Positions 54,162 to 64,000 of a DNA stretch of 64,000 bases are shown in pieces. The notes below the pieces were generated by a model, which had not been told where the DNA came from, ran no database searches, and was given only the letters and a program-made list of their open reading frames with translations. Numbering within the stretch: position 1 is the stretch's first letter; the number at the start of each line of letters is the position of its first letter. This DNA is from Hibiscus mutabilis (Eukaryota; Streptophyta; Magnoliopsida; Malvales; Malvaceae): the NCBI GenBank assembly GCA_019671005.1, contig CM033732.1, positions 45,931,392 through 45,995,391 on the forward strand, in the 5' to 3' direction. The position numbers and the translations under genes are program-made.

Positions 54162-54717
54162 AAAACCATAGCTTAAAGGAGACAAAGAAAGCTTACGGTT
54201 TCTTTGTCTTGTCTTCATCATCATGATCCCCGGTTTTGTTCTGCTCATCAGTCGCCAGTTGTTCATTGGAAGAAGAGGAGATGGAAGAAGAGTTTGGTGT
54301 TGCGGGGTTGTTCAGGACCTCGGAAGATTCCGGCACGGCGGAAGCCGCCGGGGACAAGTGGCTTCCCTGGTGGAGGAGCTTGGTGTTAGTGTCGAGCTCG
54401 TTGAATAACATATCGTCATGGTGGTTAAACACTGCTGCTAACTCAGCCGACGGTGGTGGTGGGAGAATCGGAGAGTGATTGAAAGAATCGAATAAAGAAG
54501 GAGCGACAAAATCTTGATGGATCCCGAGCAAATCCATGAAACCTAATGATGACCCCCACTTATCACCACCACCACCACAACAACAACAACCACTGGTTTC
54601 ACATGATGTTCCCGCCATGTCAAAGATGCTTCCACCACTAACACCACCAAAGGCTAACGGCGGAATCTCGTCGGAAAATCTGATATTCGCCATGGGATTC
54701 TCTTGCTTCTTCTCCAT
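53352..54717 (-). CDS. WRKY transcription factor, group IIc (WRKY48-like)
   Basis: Three exons on the minus strand (54197-54717, 53937-54080, 53352-53805) give 1119 nt, 372 residues. The ATG at 54717 (MEKKQENPMANI) is chosen; the in-frame codons upstream contain no ATG. Exon 1 encodes an acidic and Ser/Asn-rich region with a Cys/Gly run (SGCCCCGGGG). Basic residues LKLKKKNQKRQREPR precede the WRKY domain: WRKYGQK at 207-213, then a zinc finger with Cys227, Cys232, His256 and His258 (CX4CX23HXH, group IIc). The second intron splits the Arg codon after YP, the conserved WRKY intron position. The C-terminal half is Gln/His/Ser-rich. The domain (KNSPYPRSYYRCTTAGCGVK) resembles Arabidopsis WRKY48 from memory. 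WRKY proteins bind W-box DNA (TTGACC/T) in the nucleus and often act in stress and defence. A (TA)n run lies in intron 1. Confidence 0.94.
54130..54161. repeat. TA microsatellite in WRKY intron 1
   Basis: About 14 consecutive AT units between the exon ends 54080 and 54197. Length variation here would not change the protein. Confidence 0.9.
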
Positions 54718-55159
54718 ACAGTTATTCACATATTCTCTTGCTTTTGATTGAACTGAAAAAAAGAAAATAAAGAGAAAGATGGGGGGAGTGTTGTATTTCT
54801 GGGGGTTTTCAAGTGTTAAATGTGAATGGACTTTTTTTCTCTTGAATTTGGAGAACAGCTTGGATTGGAAAGAAGGTGACCGACATTTGGCGGTTAATTA
54901 TGAATACGGTACGTGTCCAAACTAAGGGAGAAACGGTATTGGGTGCATTTATTGATTTAAGGACCGCCCTCTCGTTGTTTGGGTCCACTTCTGCGTACGC
55001 GTATTGTTAACTGGTTTAACCGGTTGTGTGTGGACGGGGCCATATCCTTTTTACTATATTTCTTTTCGCGGTTCGTCTTTTTAACTTTTCAAAGTTTTCA
55101 AAAGAATTAAAATTAAATTCTCGCAATTTTATTTTTAAGTAAAGACTTTTAGTTTTTTA
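54718..55159 (-). promoter_or_regulatory. WRKY 5' leader and upstream region
   Basis: This interval lies directly upstream of the minus-strand ATG. It is GA-rich near the start codon and has GGTTAATTATGAATACGG-type sequence further out. No TATA box or W-box is claimed. It is inferred as promoter only by position. Confidence 0.35.
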
Positions 55160-55570
55160 TTTAAGAGATAATTGCATTATATGTCCAAATTATTTCAAAT
55201 GTCTAATTTCATCTTCAAACTGTAATTTTTATTTTAAATTAATTTTTAAATATTTTATTTTATCCTCAAACTATGGTCATTGTTTTAATTTGTCCCCCAA
55301 ACTTTTAAATGCTTTAATTTCGCCCCAAATTATCAATACATGCTAATCATATCTTATGTTAATAACATAATTATATAAAAAGTTAACTAGCATGTAAACA
55401 TTAATGCATATTATATAATAATATGATGTGACATAAACAATATTAATGATGAAATTAAAACATATATTGAGGATAAAATTAAAATATTTAAAAGATTGAA
55501 GATCAATTTAAAATAAAAATCACAGTTTGAGGATACGTGGTGTAATTAAATTTTTATTTAAAGATTGCAT
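55160..55570. mobile_element. MITE-like inverted-repeat element
   Basis: Left CATCTTCAAACTGTAATTTT then TATTTTAAATTAAT pairs with right TTTAAAATAAAAATCACAG then TTTGAGGATA, an imperfect inverted repeat of about 60-80 bp. The interior is AT-rich with repeated CAAACT and TTTAATTT words. Exact ends are uncertain. Confidence 0.5.
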
Positions 55571-55607
55571 AATAATATTAAAGATATTATACATTTATAA
55601 TAGGATA

Positions 55608-55852
55608 AAACTTTAATACACAGGCTGTGTAAAATTAATTTTACACAAGTCTGTGTATTTACACTATAAAAACTCAAATCCTAAATTCCTAACCCTAAAA
55701 AACTAAACCTTAAACTCTATACACTAAATTCTAAACACTAACCTTAAATTCTAAAGTCTACAACCTAAACCCTTAAACCTTAAACTAAAACTCTAACCCC
55801 TAAAACTAAAAGGAACGTGTAAACTAAAGTTTACACGGCATGTGTATCAAAA
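55608..55852. mobile_element. MITE-like element of the 7191 family
   Basis: Left TTTAATACACAGGCTGTGTA and right, read in reverse complement, TTTGATACACATGCCGTGTA then AACTTTAGTTTACACG, form about 40-bp imperfect terminal repeats. The interior is AAACCCTAA/CTAAACCTTAAA-type low-complexity sequence, the same design as 7191-7352. Confidence 0.65.
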
Positions 55853-57772
55853 ATTTTTCCTTTATAATAATATTAATTATCATTTAAAATTTATCGTCTT
55901 TTTTCCACTGAAATCACTAGCAAATACAAGGTGTAGGCAATGGCCCTGCCCAAAAAAAATCATACTAATTTCTTTAGTCATTATATTAAAGGGAGTAAAA
56001 ATGAATTGTCACCCCCCTTAACATTACTTCTGGCTTTGCCCCGACTATAGATGTTAATGACACAGTAGTATTGGCAAATTATTTGAGTTTAACTTAAAAA
56101 AATAAATTTGATTTGATAATAATCGAGTCAAGTTATTGATTAAGTCGAATTTAATCAGTATAATATCAAACTCAAACAACACAAGAGTCTAATCAATTTT
56201 TTCTTTAATACATATTTTAAATATTATTTTGTTCAAAAAGTATTCTAGGAGTATATTGTTTTGTTAAAAAATATTTTATATTATTAAAATAAATAAATAT
56301 CCTTATTTTAAGTGCGAAAAACATTTAATTCAAATTCGATCCTAAACTCAAATTTAAATACAAAGGAGCTCGACTAGTTGATTAATTAAAAAATGGTAAT
56401 TGATTTGTGACCGTTGAAGCATATCTAAATTAGATGTATTTATGATAGACTAATTTATTTAATCTGATAGGCTTGGTTCAACCTAAATTAATTTAAATTA
56501 TAAAGAAATATTTTTAATTATAAACATATAAATATTAATATCAAAATATATTTGTTAAAATTTCAAATTTCATCATTTCAATTGGCCCATTTGTAAAAAA
56601 TATCATCTAAACACGAGATATTATTATTATTATTTACTTGGAATATTTTATGAAAGATTTTGTTCACTCATTTGAGAATCATTTCCTAGAAAGACAAGAG
56701 GAAAAGATAAATCAATGAAACTTTTCCACTCTCCACCCTCTCCCGTGTGCAACATAACGTAGACTCCTTATATACTACATTGCTACGAATAAAGTAATTT
56801 ATAATAATTCAAAATTTATTTATTTATTGCACTTTTTTTTTAAAAAAAAAGTACTTTTGTTTCAGTTGATTAATATTTTTTAAACTTTTATTTACGAAAA
56901 AATATTATAAGGATAATTGGATATAATTGATATTCAGTTTATGTTGAGAGTTCATTTTACAAAATCGGAATGAGACAATAATTTCATTATTATTTATTAA
57001 TTTAATATCAAAATGTGACTGATTAGTTTGACCTTTGTTTTATTATAACTTTTTTTTGTTTTGTTAATCTTTTTCTAGTTTTTATCGAGAATAATTAAGC
57101 CTACGTAGCACGTTTTCTTTTGCTTCGTAGTACATTTTCTGTCTTATTTTTCGGCTGTTTGATCGTTCTTTTCTTTTTATTTTTTTCAGGGTTGGATTGG
57201 TGTCGTCTCGACTAATCAAGACGACTCTTATTTGGTTATCATGTTGATATTCTCTGCTTTGGACTCTCGAGCTGGATTTGGATATACACTCACAATCACC
57301 ATTTTTTATTCGCGATTGAGTTGTGGTACTGACCGTTTTGTCAGCGTGCCTCGTCGTTATATACATCTTTATGTTAATATTGATGGTTTTTTATCCTTCG
57401 TCGTCGATTAATGGTGTTGTTCATATCTCTTTTGTTCGATCTTTTGGTTGGGTTTTTATCCTTTTCATTGTATGATCCTTTATGATCTTAAGTGGTTAGT
57501 TTCTTGTTTCAATGATTATAGAAAAATTTATGAAAAATAAATAAATAGAAAAGAAAAAAGGGAGTTGTAGGGTAAATTAAATGAATATTTTTTTAGGAAT
57601 TATCCAGAAAAACACCCTATTAATGAGGTAAACTCTCGTTTAGTCCAAAGCGAGTTTTAAATTCGTGTTTAGCTAAAAGCAAGTTATATGTAAAAAAAAC
57701 TTTGTAATTAATTTTTTTTTATTTTTTACCTACTCACTCAACACATAATCCGCATTTAACTAAGTGCGAGTC
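55853..57772. other. AT-rich intergenic DNA
   Basis: No gene is recognised. A 94-codon minus-strand frame at 57082-57366 has no similarity that I can name. Nothing else is definable until the LTR at 57773. Confidence 0.4.
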
Positions 57773-60014
57773 TATAGCGATCCTTTTTCGCTAAAAACAA
57801 GGTTGTTTTAAGGGTGTTTGGGTATTTCGGTATTTTAAAAAATGTCTTCCATTGGGGTTTTAAAAAATCGTATTTTATTTAAAATGGAGTCGCCATCGGC
57901 CACTAAGGTAGGTCGGGTACCATAAAAACCAGAGATTTTAAAAATATTGGGTTCGGGAGTCAGTTACGGATGGGGAAGGATTAGCACCCCCCCACACCGC
58001 CCAAAATTGGTACTTTAATAATTACCGCTTTATTAATATCAAACTTTTGGAGTTAAAGTGACGATTAAATTAAAATTTGGTCATAAATGCCAGTAAATTT
58101 TAAAATCCCCGTTATCCGAGAGTAAACGCTCAACCACCATCACTACGCCTGATACTAGCCCCGTTTACGCTCGGATAAAAGGGCACCACATTGACAATTT
58201 ATATTCCGTAACGCAACTTAAAACAAATATTAAACATTTATATTGACATGATATTAAAAGACATAACATATGAATTTTACAAAATTAAATAAAAATAACA
58301 AAGTATGAATAAGAAAAAAACATAACATACCCTAATGAGCACAAAGCATAAGCACAAAATATGGAAAAGAAAAGAAAACATGCTTCCAAAATTTAAGTAA
58401 ACTAATCCTAACATGCTTGAGCATATGTATATATAAACCACAAGAACAACACGTGCATGACATGCATGTAATATGACATTTAACTAATTAAATCTAAGCA
58501 ACAAGCTAAAAAACTAACATATGACACAATCTTGAAATAAAATAAAACATATCATAATGTACAAAATGAACAAACAAAGAAATCATGCTAACATGGATAC
58601 GAATATTTGAATTAAAACAAGTATAATATATAAAATGACCATATTCACAAAATGACCAACACTAAAACATGCCAAAAAATCATCATCCAAATAATAAACA
58701 ACATAATTAACCATTTAAATAAAAAAATGGAAAGGGGACTGAAATGAAACGGAAACGAAATATAAGGAAATAAATGTAGACTAACATAAAAAAAACATGC
58801 TGGAAACTAAAGCCTATATTTCAGTGACTAAACCGAAACAAAATGGAAACTAAAGGCCACAAAAAACATAAAGAAAAAAAACCATATTAAATGCGCCTGA
58901 AAGATAGAAGAACCATAAGTGTAAATATCCCCTAACAAAAATTAGTGCGGGCAAGAACATGGGGGACCTAGGGTGTAATTATACTATTGAACAAAAACGT
59001 TGATCCTCCCCAGGTCGGGTCACCGCGTGAACCGGATTCGCACCAAACGGTGCCGTTTTGGCTTTTGAGTTTTAACGCATAACGAGGGTTCATTTTTTTT
59101 CTTCGAACTAGATTAAAACACACAAAAAAACATGATTTCATATCCTCTCAATTCACTCAACACTCAAACCCTAGGCGGCGGTCGTATCCCTTCATGCTTG
59201 TCGTTCATCGGTGCGTGGTCTCATGGCGGAGGTTCGGATAGCAAAGACGGCGACCTTCTTCCCCAAATCAGAGGTAAATCCCTAACCCTTCTCTTGTTTT
59301 CGATTCAAAATTAACAAAAATGGTTTGATTTGAAACTATAAAAACTGATTTTTGGATCTCGATTCGAATGTTTAAAGATGCAAAGAAAGATTTGAAATTT
59401 CAATATGAAATTTTATTGAATCCAATTAATTTTTTTTGAAATCCCCCCTGTTACAGATTTTTTAATTTAAAAACCCTTTACAATTTTTCTCAAAATAAGA
59501 ACCATTCTATTCTCTTTTTTTCGGAACCCCCGAAAAAACCCCCTCTTACAAGCCTTCTGGTTCAGTTTTATAACCATTCAAAATAACCACTCTTCTATTT
59601 TTTATTCATTCTGCAGATTTATGGCAGCATGATTTCGGGATTGAGCAAGGGTATGACAGATTGGGTAGGTGATTAGGGTATGGGTCGTTCAGCTTAGGGG
59701 TGTGGGTAAAGAGTTAGGGTGGGTTATTGTTTAATTTTTAGGTTTTTGGATTTAGGGTTTTAGGAAATTAGAGTTTAGGGGTTAATTTAATTTGGGGTTT
59801 GTTTTGCTTGCCGGTGAAGTGACGGCGGCGACAGATGAATGGCGGTGGATGACCGGCGGCGGCACAAATCCCGGCAGCGGCGACAACTAGTCATTAGGGT
59901 TGAGTTAGGGTTAAGGCTTAATTTTAGGTTTGGGTTATTGGGTTACAAGTTTGGGCCGGGTCATGTGGGTTTGGTTTCGGGTTTGGGTAACCCGGATGAA
60001 AATGGGTTATTACA
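57773..60014 (-). repeat. 3' LTR of the second Tat-like element
   Basis: It runs from TATAGCGATCC (a decayed TGTAGCGATC) to GGGTTATTACA, about 2.24 kb. It shares GGAGTCGCCATCGGCC, GGGAGTCAGTTACGGATGGG and GGATTAGCACCCC with the LTRs at 12828 and 63725. Confidence 0.85.
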
Positions 60015-60300
60015 GTTGCCCCTCTTTGCTCGTTGTTGTGTAACAGCAACGGACCAAAGACTAAAAATGACCCATTTCATTCGGTCTAGCTAGTCATATC
60101 CCTTCTTGACATATGTCTTATTTCTTTGGTAGATCTTTTTTCTTGTTGACACAAGCATTCTTTCTTGTATTGGTTGATCAACCTTGTCACTCTTGGGGAA
60201 GCAAAATCTTCAAAATGGGAGGGGGGTTTGCCTGTTGGGGAAGCAAAATGAGTGCAACTTGCTACATTATTTGTTGATGAACTAAAACCTAAAGAAAATT

Positions 60301-61645
60301 TGACCCAGCTGCAACACCGACGAAGAGGCAGGGTCTACAAAATTTAATCCATCTGCAACACTGACGAATATGCATGATCAAAATTTGGCAAATTTGGTTC
60401 AGCTACAACACCAACGAAGAGGCAGAACCGGTGGATGAAAATTCCAATGTCTGATCCAGCTACAACTCTGACGAAGAGGCAGTATCAGAAAATTGAAAAC
60501 TTCTCTTTCTTTTTTTTTTCTTTTTTCCATTTTTTCTTCATTTTTGCTCTTTTTTCATTTTTTTTCTCTTTTCATTTTTTTCATTTTTGCTTTATTTTTT
60601 GCTCTTTTTTTAATTTTTTTTCTTTTTTTTAGATACAACATTGATAAAACTTGAAAGTTGATAAATTTTGACCAAGCTACAACACCGACGAAGAGGCATG
60701 GTCTAAAGTTAGTAATGTTGATCCAGCTACGACACCGACAAAGAGGCAGGATCAAAAGTTAATGAATTTGGTCTAGCTACAACACCGACGTAGAGGGAAG
60801 ACCGAACGTTAGTGAATTTGGTTCAGCTACAACACCGACGAAGAGGCAGAACCTAAAGTTAAATTTGACCAAGCTACAACACTGACGAAGAGGCAAGGTC
60901 TGAAGATTTGATCCAGCTACGACTCTGACGAAGAGGCAGGATCAAAGTGTTTTTTATGTGTGATCAAGCTATGACTCTGACGAAGAAGCATGATCAAAAT
61001 TTGGCAAATTTGGTTCAGCTACATCACCGACGAAGAGGCTAGGTTTGAATATTTGATCCAGCTACAACCCTGACGAAGAGACATGATCAAAATTTGGCAA
61101 ATTTGGTTCAGCTACATCACCGACGAAGAGGCAGAACCGAAAGTTACATTTGTTGGATCTATCCACACCATCAACGAAGAAATAAGATCGAATTTTAGCA
61201 TTTAGACTCCACTAGACCATCAACGGAGAAGCATAATTGAATGACTTCAATTTGAACACAGCCACACCATCAACGGAGGGACATGATCAGATAACACTTG
61301 AAAATTTTCCTTCTTTTTTTGAATTTTTCTTCATTTTTCGAACTTTATTTTTTCAATTTTTTAATTTTTTTGAATTTTTATATTTTTTTGAATTTTTTCA
61401 ATTTATTTTGATTTTTTCTTGAACTTTCTTTTTTAATTTTTTTGTAAGTAAAAGTGCAAATTACAAGGAAAAGTTTGGTCTAGCTGCAACACTGTCGAAG
61501 AGGCAAGACCTGGGTAAGATTTGATTTGCCACACCACTGGCGGAGAGAATAGACCAGCAAAATATCAGATCCACTACACCACCGAAGGAGAGATAGGATC
61601 TTGATGGAAAATTCGATCTGCAACACCACCAACGGAGGCAAGATC
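60301..61645 (-). repeat. Array of about 20 short units with complementary, co-varying ends
   Basis: Each unit is about 34-36 bp with the core CTACAACACCGACGAAGAGG (variants CTACGACTCTGACG, CTGCAACACTGTCG). The first and last 4-6 bases of each unit are reverse complements: 60302/60331 GACCC-GGGTC, 60396/60425 GGTTC-GAACC, 60451/60484 CTGAT-ATCAG, 60670/60699 GACCA-TGGTC, 60720/60749 GATCC-GGATC, 60770/60799 GGTCT-AGACC, 60820/60849 GGTTC-GAACC, 60867/60897 GACC-GGTC, 60910/60939 GATCC-GGATC, 60961/60991 TGATCA-TGATCA, 61105/61134 GGTTC-GAACC, 61156/61185 GATCT-AGATC, 61477/61506 GGTCT-AGACC, 61568/61596 GATCC-GGATC, 61615/61641 GATCT-AGATC. A few units (near 60346, 61012, 61205, 61250) have lost the match. 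Two T-rich spacers interrupt the array. Confidence 0.85.
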
Positions 61646-63424
61646 TAGATTAAGTTGGCGTACCACCACTGACGGAGGCATGATTTGGATTGTTGTGCCA
61701 TTGTCAACGATATAATTTTTGGAAAAATTTGCTCGGCTTCTCTATCGATAGAGGGCAGGATCTGGAAAGAATTTTTATTGGCATGAGTGATAGTCGGGAA
61801 ATTGTTAGCGTCTGTCACGCCATCGTTTGAGGAATCAAATCCTACAAAGGAGAAAAATATTTATTAGTAAATTGTTCACAAAATTTATTACTAGTACCTT
61901 TTATTTAGATTTTTCAGCATCTTTTGTTTGGCCTTTTCCATGAATAAGGTTGGTCATCATGTCGTTGCCCCCATATTGAGGATGTTCAGTCTCTTTCGGG
62001 AATCTGTTTATATGTACAAGAAAAAATGCGTGAATGCATCTAATTTTATGCCTAAATGCATGTCTCTATCCTAAATGCATGGTGATTTTGGTGTATGCAT
62101 TTAAACTAAATGTACGACGTATGCAAAAATGATTAAATGCAAGATGAATGCAACTAAATGCATGAATGTAACATGAAATTTTTCTGGCCCTCAATGGGAT
62201 GCCCCTGACTCCTCACTGGTCCTGTCAGGATCTTGGTCTTTTGCATATGACAATGCCCCAACCTCTTCTTGGGTTCGATTACCTTTCTTTGAATCTTTCA
62301 TCAGGGTGCATACCCCAACATTTTGTTCGTTCTATGTTGTCGTCTAAAACTGCTCTTGTAGCAAATTTGAAACTTGTATGTTTGCTCTTTTCTTTTCTTT
62401 TCGGGGTTTTTATTGTCCTCATGAAGATATTGTGTTGCCCCCTAGGTCGGGTTCACAAATGTGCTGTGTTGGGTAACTTATCTCTTTCTGATCAATGCGG
62501 AGCAATGATGATATGTAGTTGTCGAATGCTTGTTTCTGAACCTTGATGGAGAATGCCCCAAAATTGAAGTCTTTTTAGAGATATGGTGTTTGCAGCAGAC
62601 GCTTTCGGATATGCCCCAAGATCGGGTTTTGTAGAGGTTCTGTAAGGTGCTAGATCGACCAACTTTGTTGTATCATATGGGGTAACCCAGGGACTAATTT
62701 CGAAATTTCAAAATGTATGCATGTAAATGTGAAATGCATGTCCTAGATGTGAAAGTAATGATTCAAAAATGGTTCACATGGCTCAAATTTCGAACTCAAG
62801 GGATTCATTTGAAACTTTGAATGTTGCATTGACATCTTGAGTGCTAGATTTTCTCCCGATGATAATTTTTCAAATTGAGAACCAATTGTGAATCAGCATT
62901 TCTTGCTAATAGAATGCAAAAATTAAAATGTTATGATATGTCATGTACTTAATGCAAAGATGAATAGACTTAATCATGATGTGATCACAAAAAAATGGGT
63001 CAGTTTGGAATTAAAATAATCAAATGAATAAATTAAAGTAAATAAGGTAAAAATGAAATATTTCTGATCGGGCAAACCACTTGAACCAACATCTTTATGT
63101 AATGCAAATGCAATGATGTATGCAAAAAAGAAAGCAAAACAAAAAAGATAACGAGCCAGTACCAGATAAAATAAATAAACAAATAAAAGGGCAATTTAAA
63201 TACGATAAACAAACAAAACAACCCTATTTACATCTCGTCTAAAACACCTAGGTTATCTGCATGACTCTAAAGGGGTGGGTTTCTATATGTTCTCTACACG
63301 CAGTGTTCTAGGAGGTACTCGAATTGTCCTTGATGTCCTCTTCTAAGAGTAGCAAGGCCCCCGATCATCACCCATTATAGGCTCTTTTCAACCGAGTTCA
63401 ATTCAGGGGGACTCATTCGCTTAT

Positions 63425-63525
63425 GCCTGCACGAAGGAACGATATCCTTACGAAAGCATAAGGTACTCGAGCCGGGAAGGTACTTGCTAGGCCTACACGA
63501 AGGAACGATATCCTCATGAAAGCAT
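63425..63525. repeat. 35-bp direct duplication in the leader
   Basis: GCCTGCACGAAGGAACGATA then TCCTTACGAAAGCAT (63425-63459) recurs with four changes at 63491-63525, a spacing of 66 bp. It lies about 200-300 bases from the primer site in the untranslated leader. Confidence 0.85.
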
Positions 63526-63705
63526 TAGCGTTTTCCCCCCACTTAAAAATGACGTGTTTACATGCCAAATTTTAAATGCGTTAAAATAAACGCGCAATTA
63601 TAACCGAATGTTACTTTAATAGTCACTTTAATCCGAAACTATTACTAAAGCGGCAATTATTTGAAAAAGCTTGACTCTCATTTGTTTTTGAAAACCAAAA
63701 AATGA

Positions 63706-63722
63706 CCCTAGCGGAGTCGCCA
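63706..63722 (-). promoter_or_regulatory. Primer binding site, tRNA-Arg type
   Basis: In element sense it reads TGGCGACTCCGCTAGGG, starting two bases (GA) after the LTR end CTACA. It is complementary, with one mismatch, to the 3' end of a plant tRNA-Arg including CCA, as I recall that tRNA. Ogre-type elements are known to use tRNA-Arg, which supports the family call. Confidence 0.7.
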
Positions 63723-63724
63723 TC

Positions 63725-64000
63725 TGTAGCGATCTTTTTTCACTAAAAACGAGGTTGTTTTAAGGGTGTTTGGGTATTTCGATATTTTAAAAAATATCTT
63801 CCATTGGGGTTCTAAAAAATCGTATTTTATTTAAAATGGAGTCGCCACCGGCTACTAAGGTAGGCCGGGCACCATAAAAACCAAAGATTTTAAAAAATGT
63901 TGGGTACAGGAGTCGGTTACGAATGGGGAAGGATTATCACCCCTACACCGCCCAAAATTGGTACTTTAATAATTTCCGCTTTATTAATATCAAACTTTCC
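63725..64000 (-). repeat. 5' LTR of the second Tat-like element (partial)
   Basis: It starts TGTAGCGATCTTTTTT and continues past the window edge. It matches 57773-58050 closely, including GGAGTCGCCACCGGCT (63839) and CACCGCCCAAAATTGG. Confidence 0.85.

Larger units (their letters stand above)
60015..63724 (-). mobile_element. Non-coding internal region of the second Tat-like element
   Basis: No conserved frame is found on either strand. It holds the stem-loop repeat array (60301-61645), two very T-rich stretches (60505-60630, 61313-61445), many AAATGCATG words around 62030-62165 and 62710-62740, and a 35-bp direct duplication at 63425 and 63491. Size and lack of genes resemble large non-autonomous LTR derivatives, which depend on proteins made by full-length relatives. 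Confidence 0.75.
57773..64000 (-). mobile_element. Second Tat/Ogre-like Ty3/gypsy element, running off the window
   Basis: The left LTR (57773-60014) is followed by GTTGCCCCTCTTTGCTCG, in reverse complement a polypurine tract (GAGCAAAGAGGGGCAAC), so the element points to the minus strand and this is the 3' LTR. The internal region (60015-63724) ends at a primer binding site and the 5' LTR starts at 63725. The internal region is only 3.7 kb with no gag or pol domain seen, so it is a non-autonomous derivative. Parts near 61990-62300 match the non-coding internal region of the first element at 15800-16100 (GGATCTTGGTCTTT, GGGTTCGATT). Confidence 0.85.

Overview
The window is nuclear DNA from a flowering plant. 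The genes have spliced, intron-rich structures with GT-AG borders, and there is a plant class III peroxidase, a plant WRKY transcription factor, a plant-type DnaJ/Jiv90 protein and an EMC6 subunit. Gene space is AT-rich and separated by large Ty3/gypsy LTR retrotransposons, a LINE and many short inverted-repeat elements. The protein sequences look eudicot; a Malvaceae (cotton-like) origin is possible but is only an impression.

Layout. 1-2863: 3' end of a plus-strand Ty3/gypsy element with its 3' LTR. 4886-8659 (+): a nine-exon DnaJ/Jiv90 gene whose first coding exon carries three single-base frame breaks and whose second coding intron lacks an AG acceptor. 11346-12140 (+): an intact four-exon EMC6 gene with a 5'-UTR intron. 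12828-17014 (-): an internally deleted Tat/Ogre-like gypsy element with target-site duplication CTTGT. 17788-37955 (-): a 20-kb gypsy complex bounded by one GAATT duplication but holding two near-identical LTR-internal-LTR units about 11.06 kb apart, joined by a 2.2-kb mosaic spacer. 38254 to about 42720 (-): a dead LINE. 44225-45684 (-): an intact four-exon class III peroxidase with a GC-AG first intron. 47528-50169: two short DNA transposons with clear target-site duplications (Mutator-like and hAT-like). 53352-54717 (-): an intact three-exon group IIc WRKY gene. 57773-64000 (-): a second Tat/Ogre-like element running off the window.

The host genes do not form a pathway. EMC6 and DnaJ/Jiv90 both concern membrane-protein biogenesis or ER-associated chaperoning, the peroxidase is secreted, and the WRKY protein is nuclear; their proximity is probably incidental.

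The most unusual signal is in the second Tat-like element. Between 60301 and 61645 it carries about 20 copies of a 34-36 bp unit whose two ends are complementary within each copy but differ between copies (GGTTC/GAACC, GACCA/TGGTC, GATCC/GGATC, GGTCT/AGACC, GACCC/GGGTC, GATCT/AGATC). That is the pattern expected of stem-loops kept by compensatory change. The same element has a tRNA-Arg primer binding site whose core decamer recurs inside the LTR, and an LTR/leader inverted repeat that brackets the primer site.
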